Assembly: GCA_030340625.1 (NCBI GenBank)
Contig: JAOPHQ010002004.1
Coordinates: 67,001 to 131,000 of the forward strand
Length of the DNA stretch: 64,000 nt
Direction of reading: 5' to 3'
From: Merluccius polli
Taxonomy: Eukaryota > Chordata > Actinopteri > Gadiformes > Merlucciidae
Positions 1-12,224 of this stretch are shown piece after piece. Position 1 is the first letter of the stretch. Each line of letters starts with the position of its first letter. Made by a program: the position numbers and the translations under genes. The notes under the pieces were generated by a model, which saw nothing but the letters and a program-made list of their open reading frames with translations, ran no database searches and was not told the origin of the DNA.

Positions 1-761
1 TGTTTTCAGCCAGCCTGTTTGACTTCTTGGCAGTGTGATCACTTCCAGATGCTGTCTGGAAAGGGATTGATTACACAACACAGAGCTTTTTAGAGCGCAC
101 GTTTGTCAGCGTGGACAATCAGCATCAATGGCGAGTGTGAATACTTCATTATGAGCTGTTGTAACACTCGGGGAGTTATCTCTGCCGTATGCATTTTAAC
201 AGAAGTTGATTACCTCCTGAGATGGATTTCACCTCGGTATGTCGAAATTGTTCCCCAAATTCCGGAAAAAATCCCCATAAGCCGAGTAAAATACCTAGCT
301 CTTAATTTAAACGTTGTGTGGAATATGTCCGACATGTGTTGGCCGACTCCACTGAACGGCATTACGCAAACAACACAACTGAGGATAAGAAAGAAAGAAA
401 GAACGAAAGAACGAGATGAAAGAAGGAAAGCAGGACCAGACGGCGTACCAGACTGTGTGTGTCTCCTGTGTCCTGAGGATGGTCACACAGGTAGCTTGGA
501 GAGCTGGGCAGACGGGACGGACCGGGACCTGTGGGACTCAACAGACCATCATGCCATTCCTGTACACGTTACACAAAATAAAGAGTCTATTACAACCAAA
601 TACGAATGGCACACACATACAGCAGTCATACGTAACACACCCCTTAAATGTATTCCGGTTTTACTCCTGGTAGTCACTTCAGAACATTGAGGTGAGAAAA
701 AGTATATATTTACATTTTAGTGGGTATGGTGGTTTCAAAAAGGGGTTTCTCTGGTTCTCAC

Positions 762-1148
762 CGTGTCACTCTCTGTGGAGGGGAGGATCGTGTAACTCCC
801 GGGCCTCTCCAGGGGCCCGTCTGGCCCCTGGTGAAGAGCTGGAGGCGGCTTCCCATCGAAGCTAGACGTCTGCTTGTCACTCTTCCCCAGTCCTCCTCCT
901 CCTCCTCCTCCTCCTCCTCCTCCTCCTCCGCCTCCGCCTCCTCCTCCTCCTCCTCCTCCCCGGTCGTAGCTCAGCTTGCGGACAGGGTTGGTGAGCCACT
1001 TCTTGAGGGCGCTGACCGGACGCCGGGTCCCCCCCAGCGAGGGTAGGGAGCTGGCGCTGGAGCTACCCGAGGCCTGGTGAGCCATGGAGCCCACAGAGGC
1101 ACTAGCACTGCCCTCCCCATTGCCTGTCAGCCTGCCTGGCTCTGATGG

Positions 1149-1198
<50 letters not shown>

Positions 1199-2887
1199 AA
1201 TGATCCCAACAGTAACGACAGTAAGTAGCTCTTGTACAGTTGGATTTAGCAAAAGCAACCAAAAAAAGAGCAAAATCAAAGGTGCCCTGCTGATGTGGAA
1301 ACAAACAGTTATGTCTGCGGGTTCCACTGCCAAAGTTTAGTGTTGGATAATGAATCCAATGGTACAAGAGTCCGGTCGGCAACACAGCAAGTCAAACACT
1401 TCCTGGATGTGTGTGCTCCAACAGCACGGCCATTATGAAACTCACAAATGAACCTTTAGTTTTGTCCTGTCCCGGTCTCTTCAAGGCCAGAAATGGCAAA
1501 TATACAAAAGTGTGTGGTGCAGACGAAATTCTGGTCACACAAGCTCATCCACGATGTTTCAAGTGAGTACCCTACCATTAACTTCTCAGTCTACACTGCT
1601 GATCACGAAGAAACTGAATCCTACAGGAAACAGCGCTGTGACATCTTGTAAATCTTCCCGGGGGGGGGGGGGGGGGGGGGGGGGGGAGTTCCTTGTCAGC
1701 ACATTTTATGCAAGCTGTAATCATAATAACCACAATAACCTCCCGTAAGCCCGAGAGACCCGGGCACATATGTTGGAAATTTAGGTCTTTGTGGAGACCT
1801 CGACTTGACAGTTGGGCCGTTTCTTTACAACGTTAGACCCAACTTTCCGGTAGCTTGGCTCAAACGTAAGGAGATCTGCACTGTAAAGCGACTGTCGACC
1901 CGATCGCGGTGGTATGAGTTACCGCACTTTGACGCGTCAAACGGTTCAGTCCCACCGGATTAAAAAAAACAACACTCCTAATGTATGCGATTGCTCAGTG
2001 TGCCATGCTGCTGTCCTGCTGCGGGACAAAATTCATCTCTGTGATGGAAACATGGGCACGGCATCAAGAGGATTACAGCCTAGAGAGGAGGGGGGGGTGG
2101 AGAGGTGAGGGTGGAGGAGTGGTGGGTGAGGGTGGAGGTGGAGGTGGGGAGTTAGAGTGGTGGTGGTGGTGGTGGTGGTGCTGGGAGGGGGGGGGGGGGG
2201 GGGGGGGGGGGTTAAGGGAGTGGAGAGGTAAGGGTGGAGGAGTAGTGGTAGGGGTGGGTGGTGGAGGTGTGGATGGCTGAGGGGTGTCACTAGGGGGGTG
2301 GACCACTGAGATGGAGCGAAGAGAAACATCGTTGTCAATAACGCAGACATAATCAAACGATGGCCGCCTAAGAGCTCTGAGGATAAAAGCACAGCGGCGT
2401 TCTATAGGCGCGAGACAAACACAGAGAGACAGAACGCATAGCGACAGGGTTTAAGGTCGCGTTGGGCTCTGGGGGGGGGACTCTGCGGTACATGTACATG
2501 TCCTTTACACATCTTCTCTCTAACCCTATTAAGTCATGTTCCACTGTGAATTTTAACTCTAACCCGAGGAAACAAAATCCTTTTTCCTCCCCCCCTACAG
2601 TCATCCACCGCCAAATTGGGCCATCGACAATCTGCAGCAGCAGCAGCAGCAGTCATTTTCCATCCCGTTCCATAGAAATAGAAAACCATTATATTTGTGC
2701 TGACATCCAACGATGAGCAAACACACGCGTCCATCATCGCCAGGACAACCGTCTCATCTGCGTTGGCTTCTCCCCTCTTAATGAAGAATATGCTTTTAAC
2801 ACCTAAAGCCATCTTTAGCGATCAGTGAGGTGGAGAAAGGTACACAACAGACGCTCTTTCGATGATGCAGTGGTGATGCAGTTTTTT

Positions 2888-2923
<36 letters not shown>

Positions 2924-3238
2924 ACACACGACAGATCCACATGCATGCGCACACACACACACACACAGACACACACACACACACGGATACACGGATACAG
3001 ATACACAGACATGGAAGCAGACACACAGGCATGGACACGGACACACACACAAACACACACACACACACACACATTTCCTTTGAAGTGACTTAATGGGGTC
3101 TAATGGTGTTGGGGACGGCGGCAGCAGGTCAGATGGTAGCTGATCATCTCAGTGTTTGTTTGAGGTACTTATGTAATGGAGCCTGCTCCCGCCAGGCCAC
3201 ATCTGGATCCTGTGGTGTCAGCAGTATACCGGCTCACT

Positions 3239-3306
<68 letters not shown>

Positions 3307-3630
3307 AGCGAGATTATGTTTGTGATAAACATGTTGTCAACTAAATGTTGTCCTTTTTTTCCTCAACCTGATAATATGATAGGAGACAGGAGATGGAAAC
3401 TGCTCATCTGCTGCAGATGAGCAGTGTGGGAGTTGTGCTTGTGTCATTTCATGTGCCAATGTGGTAGGTTACACACGCACACATGCACACACACACACAC
3501 ACACGCGCGCGCGCACGCGCGCACACACACACACGCACACAGGGTTGGATGGACTCCACCATTCTGGTCAGGGATCAGCTTCTGCAGAATTAATGACGTC
3601 CTCAACTTACTGTGGCAAGGACACATATGC

Positions 3631-3688
<58 letters not shown>

Positions 3689-5548
3689 TGTGTACACATA
3701 CATACACAAACAGGCACACACACACACACAGGTTCCTCTTTTAGAGTCTAGTATTGTGTTTAGAGCATGAGAAGGTAATTGTTCAGCCGGTTTCGATATT
3801 TTTTCATAACGCAGGTAAAGTGACGAGGAAGTGAACTAAGCAACGAAACCCTTAGGGCACTGTGATCTCACACTACTCCCAACCCTTAACCCCTTACATG
3901 GTCTGCCGCAGCGGGACATATTTAGATGCAGTGGGAACACTCCTTCAAATAGCCCAACCGGCCTGCTGCATCACTGTGGGTCTAACCATGAGAACACAAA
4001 AAGCCCACTCTGTGCATGTTTTCATGTTTGTGCTTCACGGAGATATATGTGCGTTGAGTTCGGTTGGTGGGGTTCATGCTAGTGTGTCGGTTCATAGCTC
4101 ACGCGAGCCGTTTGATAAGCACCATTGAAATAAAGTCACGGCCTTTTGGCTCGGATGACATTTTACTTCCTGTTGAAATGTTTTTCCAAGGGAATACCGC
4201 GCATTCCAAACTATTTTTAATAACAGAAAACTGCCAACCTTTGAAAAGAGTCATCTCAACAATTAACTCGTTGCACTCCATGAACATAGGGTGTAATTCT
4301 ACAAACGACTTGTAATGGAAAATGACAATATGAGTTAGTTGTTATCCATATAATCCTGACAATACGACAGTTAGAAAACCGAAAAGACTACACAATCACC
4401 GCTGATTTACAGTATATATGCCCTCATATTCCCGGCCTAACTCATGCATCTTCACCAACAATTGGTGAACATAGGCTATCTATTAAGCCACATATTTCAC
4501 TAGACACGTTACACACTGACCAACCCGGTCAAAGATATCTCTACCATCATCTCCTTTTCACAGATTGACTTCTTCACATGCTAGCTGTGATGACATCACA
4601 AACACACACACACACACACACACGCCCACGCTTGGTGGGCTAATGCGGGCCGTCACAGAGGGTTAGTGTCCTAGCGTGATTTATGAGCGATGAGGCAGTG
4701 AGAGTCCCTGGAGGAACTATGAGTAGGGCTTTCTCCAGTGACCACTTCACTGTGTATTCATAAACAGCTACGGACTAATGCGCCAAATGGAGACAGGGAG
4801 GGCCGAGCAGGGAGTGGACACAAGACAAGGGGCATTTAATGGAAATATTATCGAAATCGCAATATTGCCAAGTGCAATATCCAAATTGCAGGGTCAAATG
4901 TAAATGTAGATTTATAACATCATTATAAATGAAGTACTGCAATGCTGCAGAGATGCCCTGATTTGAATAGGTTTCTCAGTGAAAATGAAAATTGTGATGT
5001 GAACATGATCATGCCCACTAATAGTGAATCATAGTGCAATCAAAATGTCTGCCAATATCATCGCAATATGATTTTTTTTATGATATCGTTCAGCCCTACA
5101 CACAGGAGTAGTGCATGAGGAAAGGAATGGATGGAATATTCCAGAACCATGTTCTTCTAGACGAACACGACCATAACCATAACACAAAACCCTGTGGGCC
5201 TCCCCTCTATGTGCTCCCCATTGCGAGTGCAGAAAATAGACGCATAGTCTGGAGAAAGCACACGCATGGTTCACAGACAGTAACCAAATGGAGCTCATCG
5301 CTCAGGAGGAATTTAAAAATAGGACTCATTACCAGGACGCGTCAGAGAGATCTCCTATTTATACACAATGTTTAAAAACAGCATTGAAAATCAGTCACCA
5401 ACACAACGCCGCTTTCATTTACACCTTTCACACGCACTCTATTTGCAGGGCCTGCGTCTCTCGCTGCCCGCAGCCCGCAGCACAGCGCTGTGCTATAATC
5501 ACCAGCTGAACAACTGGAACAATAGAGGATTTAAAGGTTTGGGCAGAG

Positions 5549-5634
<86 letters not shown>

Positions 5635-5638
5635 AGGT

Positions 5639-5688
<50 letters not shown>

Positions 5689-5811
5689 TGTCTGTCTGTC
5701 TGTCTGTGTGTGGAGAGGTGGTGTGTGTGTGTGGTTGTGTGTGTGTGTGTGTGTGTGTGTGTCTGTCTGTCTGTCTGTCTTTGTGTGGAGAGGTGGTGTG
5801 TGTGTGTGTGG

Positions 5812-5894
<83 letters not shown>

Positions 5895-6022
5895 TGTCTG
5901 TCTGTCTGTCTGTGTGTGGAGAGGTGGTGTGTGTTTGTGTTTGTGAGTGGAGAGGTGGTGTGTGTTTGTGTGTCTGTGTGTGTGTTTGTGTTTGTGAGTG
6001 GAGAGGTGGTGTGTGTGTGTGG

Positions 6023-6055
<33 letters not shown>

Positions 6056-6989
6056 TGGGGGGGGGGGGGGGGGGGTCTGTTCAGCTTTTTGGGGAAAGGA
6101 ATGCAGGGAGCATGACTCAGTGACTAGAGCGTTTCCATGCTTCAATGATCTAAGTGAAGCAAATTCTGAGACAAACTTCCAGATGTGAGTCTGTCTTTGA
6201 CGTGACTGTCTGTTTGGACCGGGGAACAGATCATGTGGCGTTGCTGTTTCTGGGCCCTGAACCAAATCGTGTATATATTAAGATAAGACTCTTTGTTACA
6301 TGTTTACATTAATATTAAGTTGTGGTCTTTGGTTGTTAATGTATATAATTTCTCTTTCTATCCACCAACTTGAAGACACTGCATTAATATTGCAAAATAT
6401 ATTGTCAGTCAAGCGGTCAAATTTCTATTGAACGCATACCCGCTTGGTGTATTTGACAATGGGAAGGGCAGTGGTGTACATTTTATATTATGATAAGTTG
6501 TAGCCTACTGTTTACAAAACGACGTGCAAATATGCAGTCCATTGTAAAGTATTAACAACACCCGCCTCTTTAAACAATAAACCTCTTCAGCCCACAGAAC
6601 CACATTAAAGATGTGACTACATGAAAGAAAACAGAGGATGCAGAGTTGACTTTTGTCTGGGTTACAGGGGGGGGGGGGGCAATCACAACCCATAAGGTGT
6701 GAAGCGGACTACAAGAGGACTCCTCTGTACTTTTTCATCCACTCATATCCACTTCATCATGCCATGCGCATAGCAACAGTAAACAAGCGACGCTCTTCAT
6801 GAACAAAGACATTCGGGTTAACATATTCCACACACACTCATCGACTCGCATACTGCATAAAGTGGTCCTAATCGGACGGACGCTTGACATACCTCGGACT
6901 CGTAACACGTAACAGCAGCCACATTTGGAGAGCACTTTTCTGAACAGGTGTTGACACCCGCAGCCTTGTTTCTGGTGACCCCCCTTCAT
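762..6989 (-). CDS. arhgef25: p63RhoGEF-type Rho guanine nucleotide exchange factor, N-terminal exons only
   Basis: Two coding exons are seen on the minus strand: 6893-6989 (32 codons plus one base) and 762-1141 (126 codons). They join in phase 1 through a gag|gtatgt donor and an accatcag acceptor. The remaining exons, including the DH and PH domains, lie beyond the left edge. The start [20 protein letters not shown] followed by SKCGCC matches the mammalian ARHGEF25 N-terminus, where cysteines at 23, 25 and 26 are palmitoylated to hold the protein at the plasma membrane; the same three positions are cysteine here. Exon 2 has the Ser/Ala-rich stretch and a [17 protein letters not shown] block shared with the Trio/Kalirin family. 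It then runs into about 23 glycines encoded by a GGA repeat. The exon 2 donor (acg|gtgaga at 761) is plausible but less certain than the acceptor. Family role: a Gq-coupled RhoA activator. The start is the only ATG matching the family. Confidence 0.8.
897..959. repeat. (TCC/GGA)n trinucleotide array inside arhgef25 exon 2
   Basis: An interrupted TCC array on the + strand (two CCG-type variants in the middle). Read on the minus strand in the gene's frame it codes only glycine, giving a run of about 23 residues. Because the unit is three bases, length changes keep the frame. Confidence 0.9.
1142..6892. other. arhgef25 intron 1: microsatellite-dense, no other gene seen
   Basis: This 5.75-kb intron holds many simple arrays: GA (1151-1193), a G run (about 1660-1687), TGG and G runs (2160-2211), CA arrays (2890-3072, 3470-3545, 4596-4622), GT arrays (3240-3304, 3634-3683) and the large compound GT block at 5551-6060. 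Long open frames here read only Cys-Val, Thr-His or Gly repeats and are artefacts. A dispersed repeat with atcgca/atattgc motifs ending in atcgttcagccct lies at about 4840-5098. No further conserved exon was recognised. Confidence 0.7.
5551..6060. repeat. compound GT/CTGT minisatellite
   Basis: About 510 bp of GT arrays interspersed with CTGT tetranucleotide blocks and a recurring ggagaggtggtgtgtg spacer (near 5712, 5787, 5918, 5949 and 6000, plus a gaaaaggtgg variant near 5632). The regular return of the spacer shows that larger units have been duplicated, not just dinucleotide slippage. A 15-base G run follows it. Confidence 0.9.
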
Positions 6990-7455
6990 GGTAATCCACT
7001 CATGCTCGTCTCAGGACTAACTCAACATGTCACGGGGGACGCACGCACACGCTCACACACACCAAAAAAGATTGCAGCGCCGCCGCCGCCGCCACACACA
7101 CCTACCCACCCCCCACCCCACGCACTCCCGCCGCCGACGGCCCGCTCAGAAGAGGTCTCCCCTTGCAGTGATCCCGGCAGGAGAGAAGGGGAAGGGGAAG
7201 GGGGGGGGGGGAGGGCAGCAATAGTATAGGATACAAACTCCACAGCTTCGACCTCAGAAAGTTAACCCCCAGCCCAACGAGTTCAGCCAGAGTCCCGACA
7301 CTGAGAGGGTCCCCATGCCTCGAAGATAAGCCGATGGGGAAAAAAGTAAAAGAAGAAGAAGAACGGAAAACAGAATCACAAAAAGGCTGTAGAGGCACGG
7401 CTTCTGACGCTCGCTGTGTGGTCAGATAGTGGACAGAGATTTCTGGAGGGAGCAG

Positions 7456-7460
<5 letters not shown>

Positions 7461-7539
<79 letters not shown>
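7461..7539. repeat. (GA)n microsatellite
   Basis: Nearly pure GA repeat with one CA interruption, upstream of the arhgef25 start. Both strands give meaningless open frames through it. Confidence 0.95.
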
Positions 7540-7543
<4 letters not shown>

Positions 7544-7731
7544 GTCGACGTAGAGGCAGGGGAAAGGGGAGGGGATGGGACCACTGAGAAGGAGGGGATG
7601 GAGCTGGAGGGCTGCCAGGCTAGTCTCACCCACCTCCTCTTATTTCTGGCCCCTCCCATTTCCATCTCGCTTTTTGGCTATTTTTGTTATCTATTGTATC
7701 TATATATCTATCTATCTATGTCTCTCTCTCT

Positions 7732-7735
<4 letters not shown>

Positions 7736-7810
<75 letters not shown>
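7736..7810. repeat. (TA)n microsatellite flanked by (TATC)n
   Basis: Pure TA array of about 75 bp, bordered by ATCT/TATC tetranucleotide repeats on both sides. Open frames across it are artefacts. Confidence 0.95.
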
Positions 7811-7812
<2 letters not shown>

Positions 7813-9066
7813 GTTTATCTATCTATCTATCTGTCTGTCTCTCTGCATGTATCTATTTCTTTTGTACTTTTTTAAAGCTGCGTTAGGTATACAAGGTAAA
7901 AGGCAGGATGATGTCATCTGAAAACTAAGAATGATGAGATCATCCAGTCATGATTACCTCACTGGGATGATCTTCAGGGCACATATGTCCTGGTAGAGAG
8001 CTCTCCCAGGAGAATAAACACATGATTTGTGAATAAACACACAACCAAGAACACAAACTTAGTAAAGTGAAACAATGTGTGAGTGAGGAATATCTCTTTG
8101 ATGTGTCCAGGTTATGTGACAAATCCGCATACATGGAAGGATAAAAAAATGAATAAATAACCCAGCTCTCTGCACTTCAGGAGATTATGGTTGTAAAAAT
8201 ATAAAACTGCTCTTGGTCATCTACTTAAGCCCCTCATAAGCCCATCATTTAATGTTGAGCCGAGCAAAGCCACGGTGTCACTACAAGGCAGGGGAGTGTT
8301 TTGTCTGCATGTGCATCATTCACGTGCAAGTCAAAATAAACATAAGAGCTCTTTTCCAAAACGCATTAAATCCATTTTGAGAGTTTTCAGGAAAACACAT
8401 TCTTTTACCTAGACCCACACATGTTTTGGTTAGAAACGGCATCTTGCAGTACATTTTAAACAAGGAAATATAGTGATTTGGTATGAAATGTTGATGGAGC
8501 AGTGAATAGGTTCAGTGCACAGCAAAATGGCATAATAAACTCATTTTTTTAAATTTGGTGTTTAATGTGTTTTGGAAAAGAGCTCATATTTCATTTATCA
8601 TCTTCTAACCCGTTCTGGTTCCTATAGTTACTCTCTCCACCTCAGTCCAGTTGTTGTTGTTTCTTTTAGAAACTTGCTTGTGCAGCACTTTTTATACAAT
8701 AGCCTACATATGCTTTGATTGTTGTCTACCTCACTTGTTGGCTTTTGGATAACCAACAAAATTGTGTCACTTGCTTTTGTCCCACATGTTGTCGTCCATG
8801 TGAATGGCCATGATCATTTAAAAAAAACAAGCATCAGTGCATTCTGCTCTGGGGGTAAGAGGAGATTACATGACGCCAGCCCTCTTACTTACCTGCTGCT
8901 CTGGTCTGCATGCCTGCTCGCCATTAAATTGCTGCAGCTTATAACCCTACAGCGCCCCACTATGGACAGCATAGGTAGTGCACCTCGATAATGAAGGAGA
9001 TTCTGCCCCCCCCCCCCCCCCTTCGGTCCAGTAGTCCTCCCAGTTCGTTGTATTTGCATGCGGTAC

Positions 9067-9209
9067 CTCTGAGTCCTGTGATATCACTGGTCCTCCTGGT
9101 TCTCCCCAGCCCCGTCCCTGCGGTCCAGCTGTCCGCTCCCTCCATCACACCGTCATCCTTCTTCCCCGGTTCTGGACCCTTCAACACAGGGAGGACCGTG
9201 AGGCTGCTG
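9067..9209 (-). CDS. possible alternative upstream exon of arhgef25
   Basis: This GC-rich 143-nt stretch lies 2 kb upstream of the first arhgef25 coding exon. On the minus strand it is open in one frame (containing KGPEPGKKDD and GADSWTAGTG). It is bounded by a ctcag acceptor and an agag|gtaccg donor. The donor leaves one base, the phase needed to join the arhgef25 exon at 1141. Mammalian ARHGEF25 has a longer isoform with a different N-terminus joined at this same point, which is why I list it. There is no ATG in the frame near its start, except an internal one that would give a 26-residue lead. The + strand also carries an exon-like signal here (acceptor before 9110, donor at 9220), so the strand is not settled. 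Confidence 0.25.
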
Positions 9210-10172
9210 CTGAGTGGAGGTGAGCGGGTCCATAGACATGGTTCTGTGCGTTGGGACCCACCACGGCCCTTACATTAAAACTATGAGGCTATGAAGTATT
9301 TGGAGATATTATTCCAGTTTAAACACTTTACTTATCTAATTATCTATTCTCCACGTTTTGGCTCTTGTGTGCTTCCCCAGTGTGAGGGGCTTTTTATCTC
9401 ATCTGAGGAATGTCTCTCGGAGGCACAGAGCAGCTCCGCGGAACGGAGGAGATAATGCAATCCCATCTGGGAATAATAAAGCACTATCTTCATAAAGTGC
9501 TATTTGTTTTAAATTCATTTTTTGGGGGGTCAATCCCATGGCAAGATTTATTTAGTGAAGGTCGTCAAATCATCAGCAATTTTGCTCATATCTCAAATTT
9601 TGAAGCATTTCACATTTCTTGCTCACAGCCAACCCATATTTATGTTCAGCAAATGATAAGCAGTAAATAGTCAACCATTTTGAAAAACCGCTTTGCAGCA
9701 TTAAAAAAAATCCAAGGTCAGAATGCACAAGGTTGGGGGCCAAACTGCCCCAAATGTTACATTTTGACTAACTTACTTGTTTATATTTAGGCCTGATATA
9801 TGACTCCATTAAGCAATTCAAATATGTATGCATCATAGCAAAACATAAAACCATATATTTACCAGTCAACATATATCATATATTTTTCTACTACTTACCC
9901 AATGTTGGTTTCGGGCTCCAAAGAAAGTCATTCTCTCCACCATGAATCCCAACAGCCGCTCGCTCGTCTCTCTTGCCTTTGCTTGTGAATTCATTCTGCA
10001 TTCTTCACTTCTTGCCCTTTTTTATTGTCCCTGACCACAGGTGGTGTCTTTCATATTGACTTAGCCACCTTTAAGAAAAATGGGTGTCGCTCCCGGCACT
10101 TAGTCAGTTAAACATGTTTCACTCATCCCTCATCCACACACACACACACACAACCACACATGCGCACGCATG

Positions 10173-10242
<70 letters not shown>

Positions 10243-11727
10243 CACACAGGCACACAGACACACACACACTCACCGGTTCTCCAGTTCTCAGTGATTTAAC
10301 TCCACAGATGTAGATGTCGTTGCTGGACTTTGTACAGCAATGTAGTTGTGTTGTTGTTGTTGTTGTTGTTGTGTGTGTGAAGGGACTCGGGGTGGATCCG
10401 GATGTTGGCCCGTGGTTGGGGCTTTGTCTCCCCAGGCAGCTGCAGGGTCAATCTGCACTGTGGCGGGTCCAGTCACGTCCCTCAGTGACCACTCTCAATA
10501 AAGTGCACCACCTTTCCTTCTGCACAATCCTTGCATTCCTTTCATTTTATTCCTGCTTCCATGGCTGTTTCTTTATGCCAAATAAATCAAAATAAAATAA
10601 AATATAAAAATAGTAAAATGGTGTTTTCATTTATTTGCATTTAATCCAAACTTAATTCACCGTATTTAAAAATCGTGTTTGTGGTGGAAACCGCTAATGA
10701 ACGTGTTTGTTTTATCATTGAAATAGATACACCTGTTGTATATACACCTATAGTGACAAAGCCTGTTTGACAAAACCTCCTTCTGTTTACACTGTCTTCA
10801 CCTTTGTTGACGTTTAATTTGGTCTAATCAAACAATTATCTGGAATTATCTCCTCTGAGGCGGGGCTGATTTCACACAGGGGCCAGCAGAGAAATGCACC
10901 TTTGGTCCTTTGTCTATAGAAAGTGTCCCACATATTTGATTGATCAGGGATCAGGTTGTGAATGTCCCCACCTATAAACTTTAACATATACAGCAGATTA
11001 GTTGATGTGGACACCATTGATCAGATGTACTAGTAAGTAATCCTGCTCCGAAAGCTCTTTAAGACGGGATGAGCACTGTAAGCTGAAAATGTAGTATCAC
11101 CAGAGTCCACTCCTCCCCTCCTCCACTCAGCAGGAAGCAAAGTGAGACACCTCTACAGGCTCAGAGAGATACCGGACACCACCTGCCGCCACGTACAGTA
11201 GGCCTACACACTGTGGCGGGAATGACAAGTGGCACCCACACTGAAATCTAACATGAAAGTTGTCGAATGTTTTGAAGATACCATTGAGGTATGTGCACAT
11301 GTGTGTTTTTTGATTGTACATGTTGGTATATTGTGTGTATGTCCATTCATCAGATAATATGACACTTTAAATATTTAGCATTTGTATGGAACATGTCAAT
11401 ATGGACACAGTGCTATTTACTCATGAATTAAATTGCTTGTTTATAGTGCTACACAATTAGGATTTTCTATGCTAGGGCAAATGTAATTTAAATAAGCATG
11501 CATATCTATGTAACATGTTTATAAACTTTTGTATTGTGCACACGTTTCATGGGAATCTTCATCTCTCTGAAGTGAAGATTCACAACCAAAACACACAAGG
11601 CAGGACGCTTTGTAACTGAAGTTATTACTGGACGAGTTTCTCTGTATTTAGATCTGTATAGAGCAAGGCTTAGGAATGCTGAGCTAGTTAGTCAACAGTA
11701 AAAGCCACACAGAGGGATCCACTGCAT

Positions 11728-11775
<48 letters not shown>

Positions 11776-12001
11776 TCACTGCCACTGAGAAGGTTTCATG
11801 TTACGGACTGTTTGTTGAAGTGCTGACTTGCCCTGTTGTTGGCGCACTAGTCAATCTCATGTCAAACCATTTTATGTTGTGGCATCTTATTTTAAGGGCA
11901 GTATAACTTTTTTTTTCATTTTTACTTTCAACTATAACTTTTAAATGTCCAAAAAATCAACCCATACAACTCATTAAACAATAAAATAAAAAAACAGCAA
12001 A

Positions 12002-12144
12002 AAAAGTGATGGCTCCGATGACAACATGACATCCCGTCTCTTCTATCTTGTCTATCTGCACTGACAGACTATACTCCTCTGTCAGTGCAGATAGACAAGA
12101 TAGAAGAGACGGGATGTCATGTTGTCATCGGAGCCATCACTTTT
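12002..12144. repeat. perfect inverted repeat (hairpin), 67-bp arms, 9-nt loop
   Basis: Arms 12002-12068 and 12078-12144 are exact reverse complements around a nine-base loop (ctatactcc). I checked pairing at ten-base steps along the arms and every pair matched. The right arm ends about 80 bases before the ankrd33 ATG and just upstream of a polypyrimidine tract and acceptor (ttgcag at 12170-12175). Confidence 0.95.
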
Positions 12145-12224
12145 GTTGCTGGTTTTTTATTTTACCTCCTTGCAGATGTAGCCAGCGGAGAACCCCATAG
12201 TCCAAACTGTCCTCGGTCTCCGAG

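Larger units (their letters stand above)
6990..12224. other. arhgef25 upstream flank and ankrd33 upstream region
   Basis: No firm gene is seen. Contents: G/C runs and a CGC repeat (7080-7215), a GA array (7461-7539), a TATC/TA array (7690-7830), the possible alternative exon at 9067-9209, a C run (9007-9021), a CA array (10176-10240), a TTG array (10352-10371), a CA array (11729-11774) and the perfect hairpin at 12002-12144. An AATAAA near 10498 follows an acceptor-like tctccccag, but no transcript can be supported. Confidence 0.6.

Noticed and set aside
1..720. Further arhgef25 exons
   Set aside because: The minus strand near 440-530 has an acceptor-like cacag and a short open stretch, but it shows no match to the family and the next exon probably lies outside the window.
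2033..2392. Proline/histidine/threonine-rich open frames
   Set aside because: They are low-complexity GGT/G-run sequence in arhgef25 intron 1, without splice or codon evidence of a gene.
5368..6265. Long open frames reading Cys-Val or Thr-His repeats on both strands
   Set aside because: They are translations of GT/CA microsatellites with no start context, no homology and mirror frames on the other strand.
7575..7921. Open frames of alternating Ile-Tyr
   Set aside because: Translation of the TA/TATC microsatellite.
9110..9219. A + strand exon of a noncoding RNA with last exon near 10435-10515
   Set aside because: Acceptor, donor and AATAAA signals exist, but a first exon cannot be found and chance signals of this quality are common.
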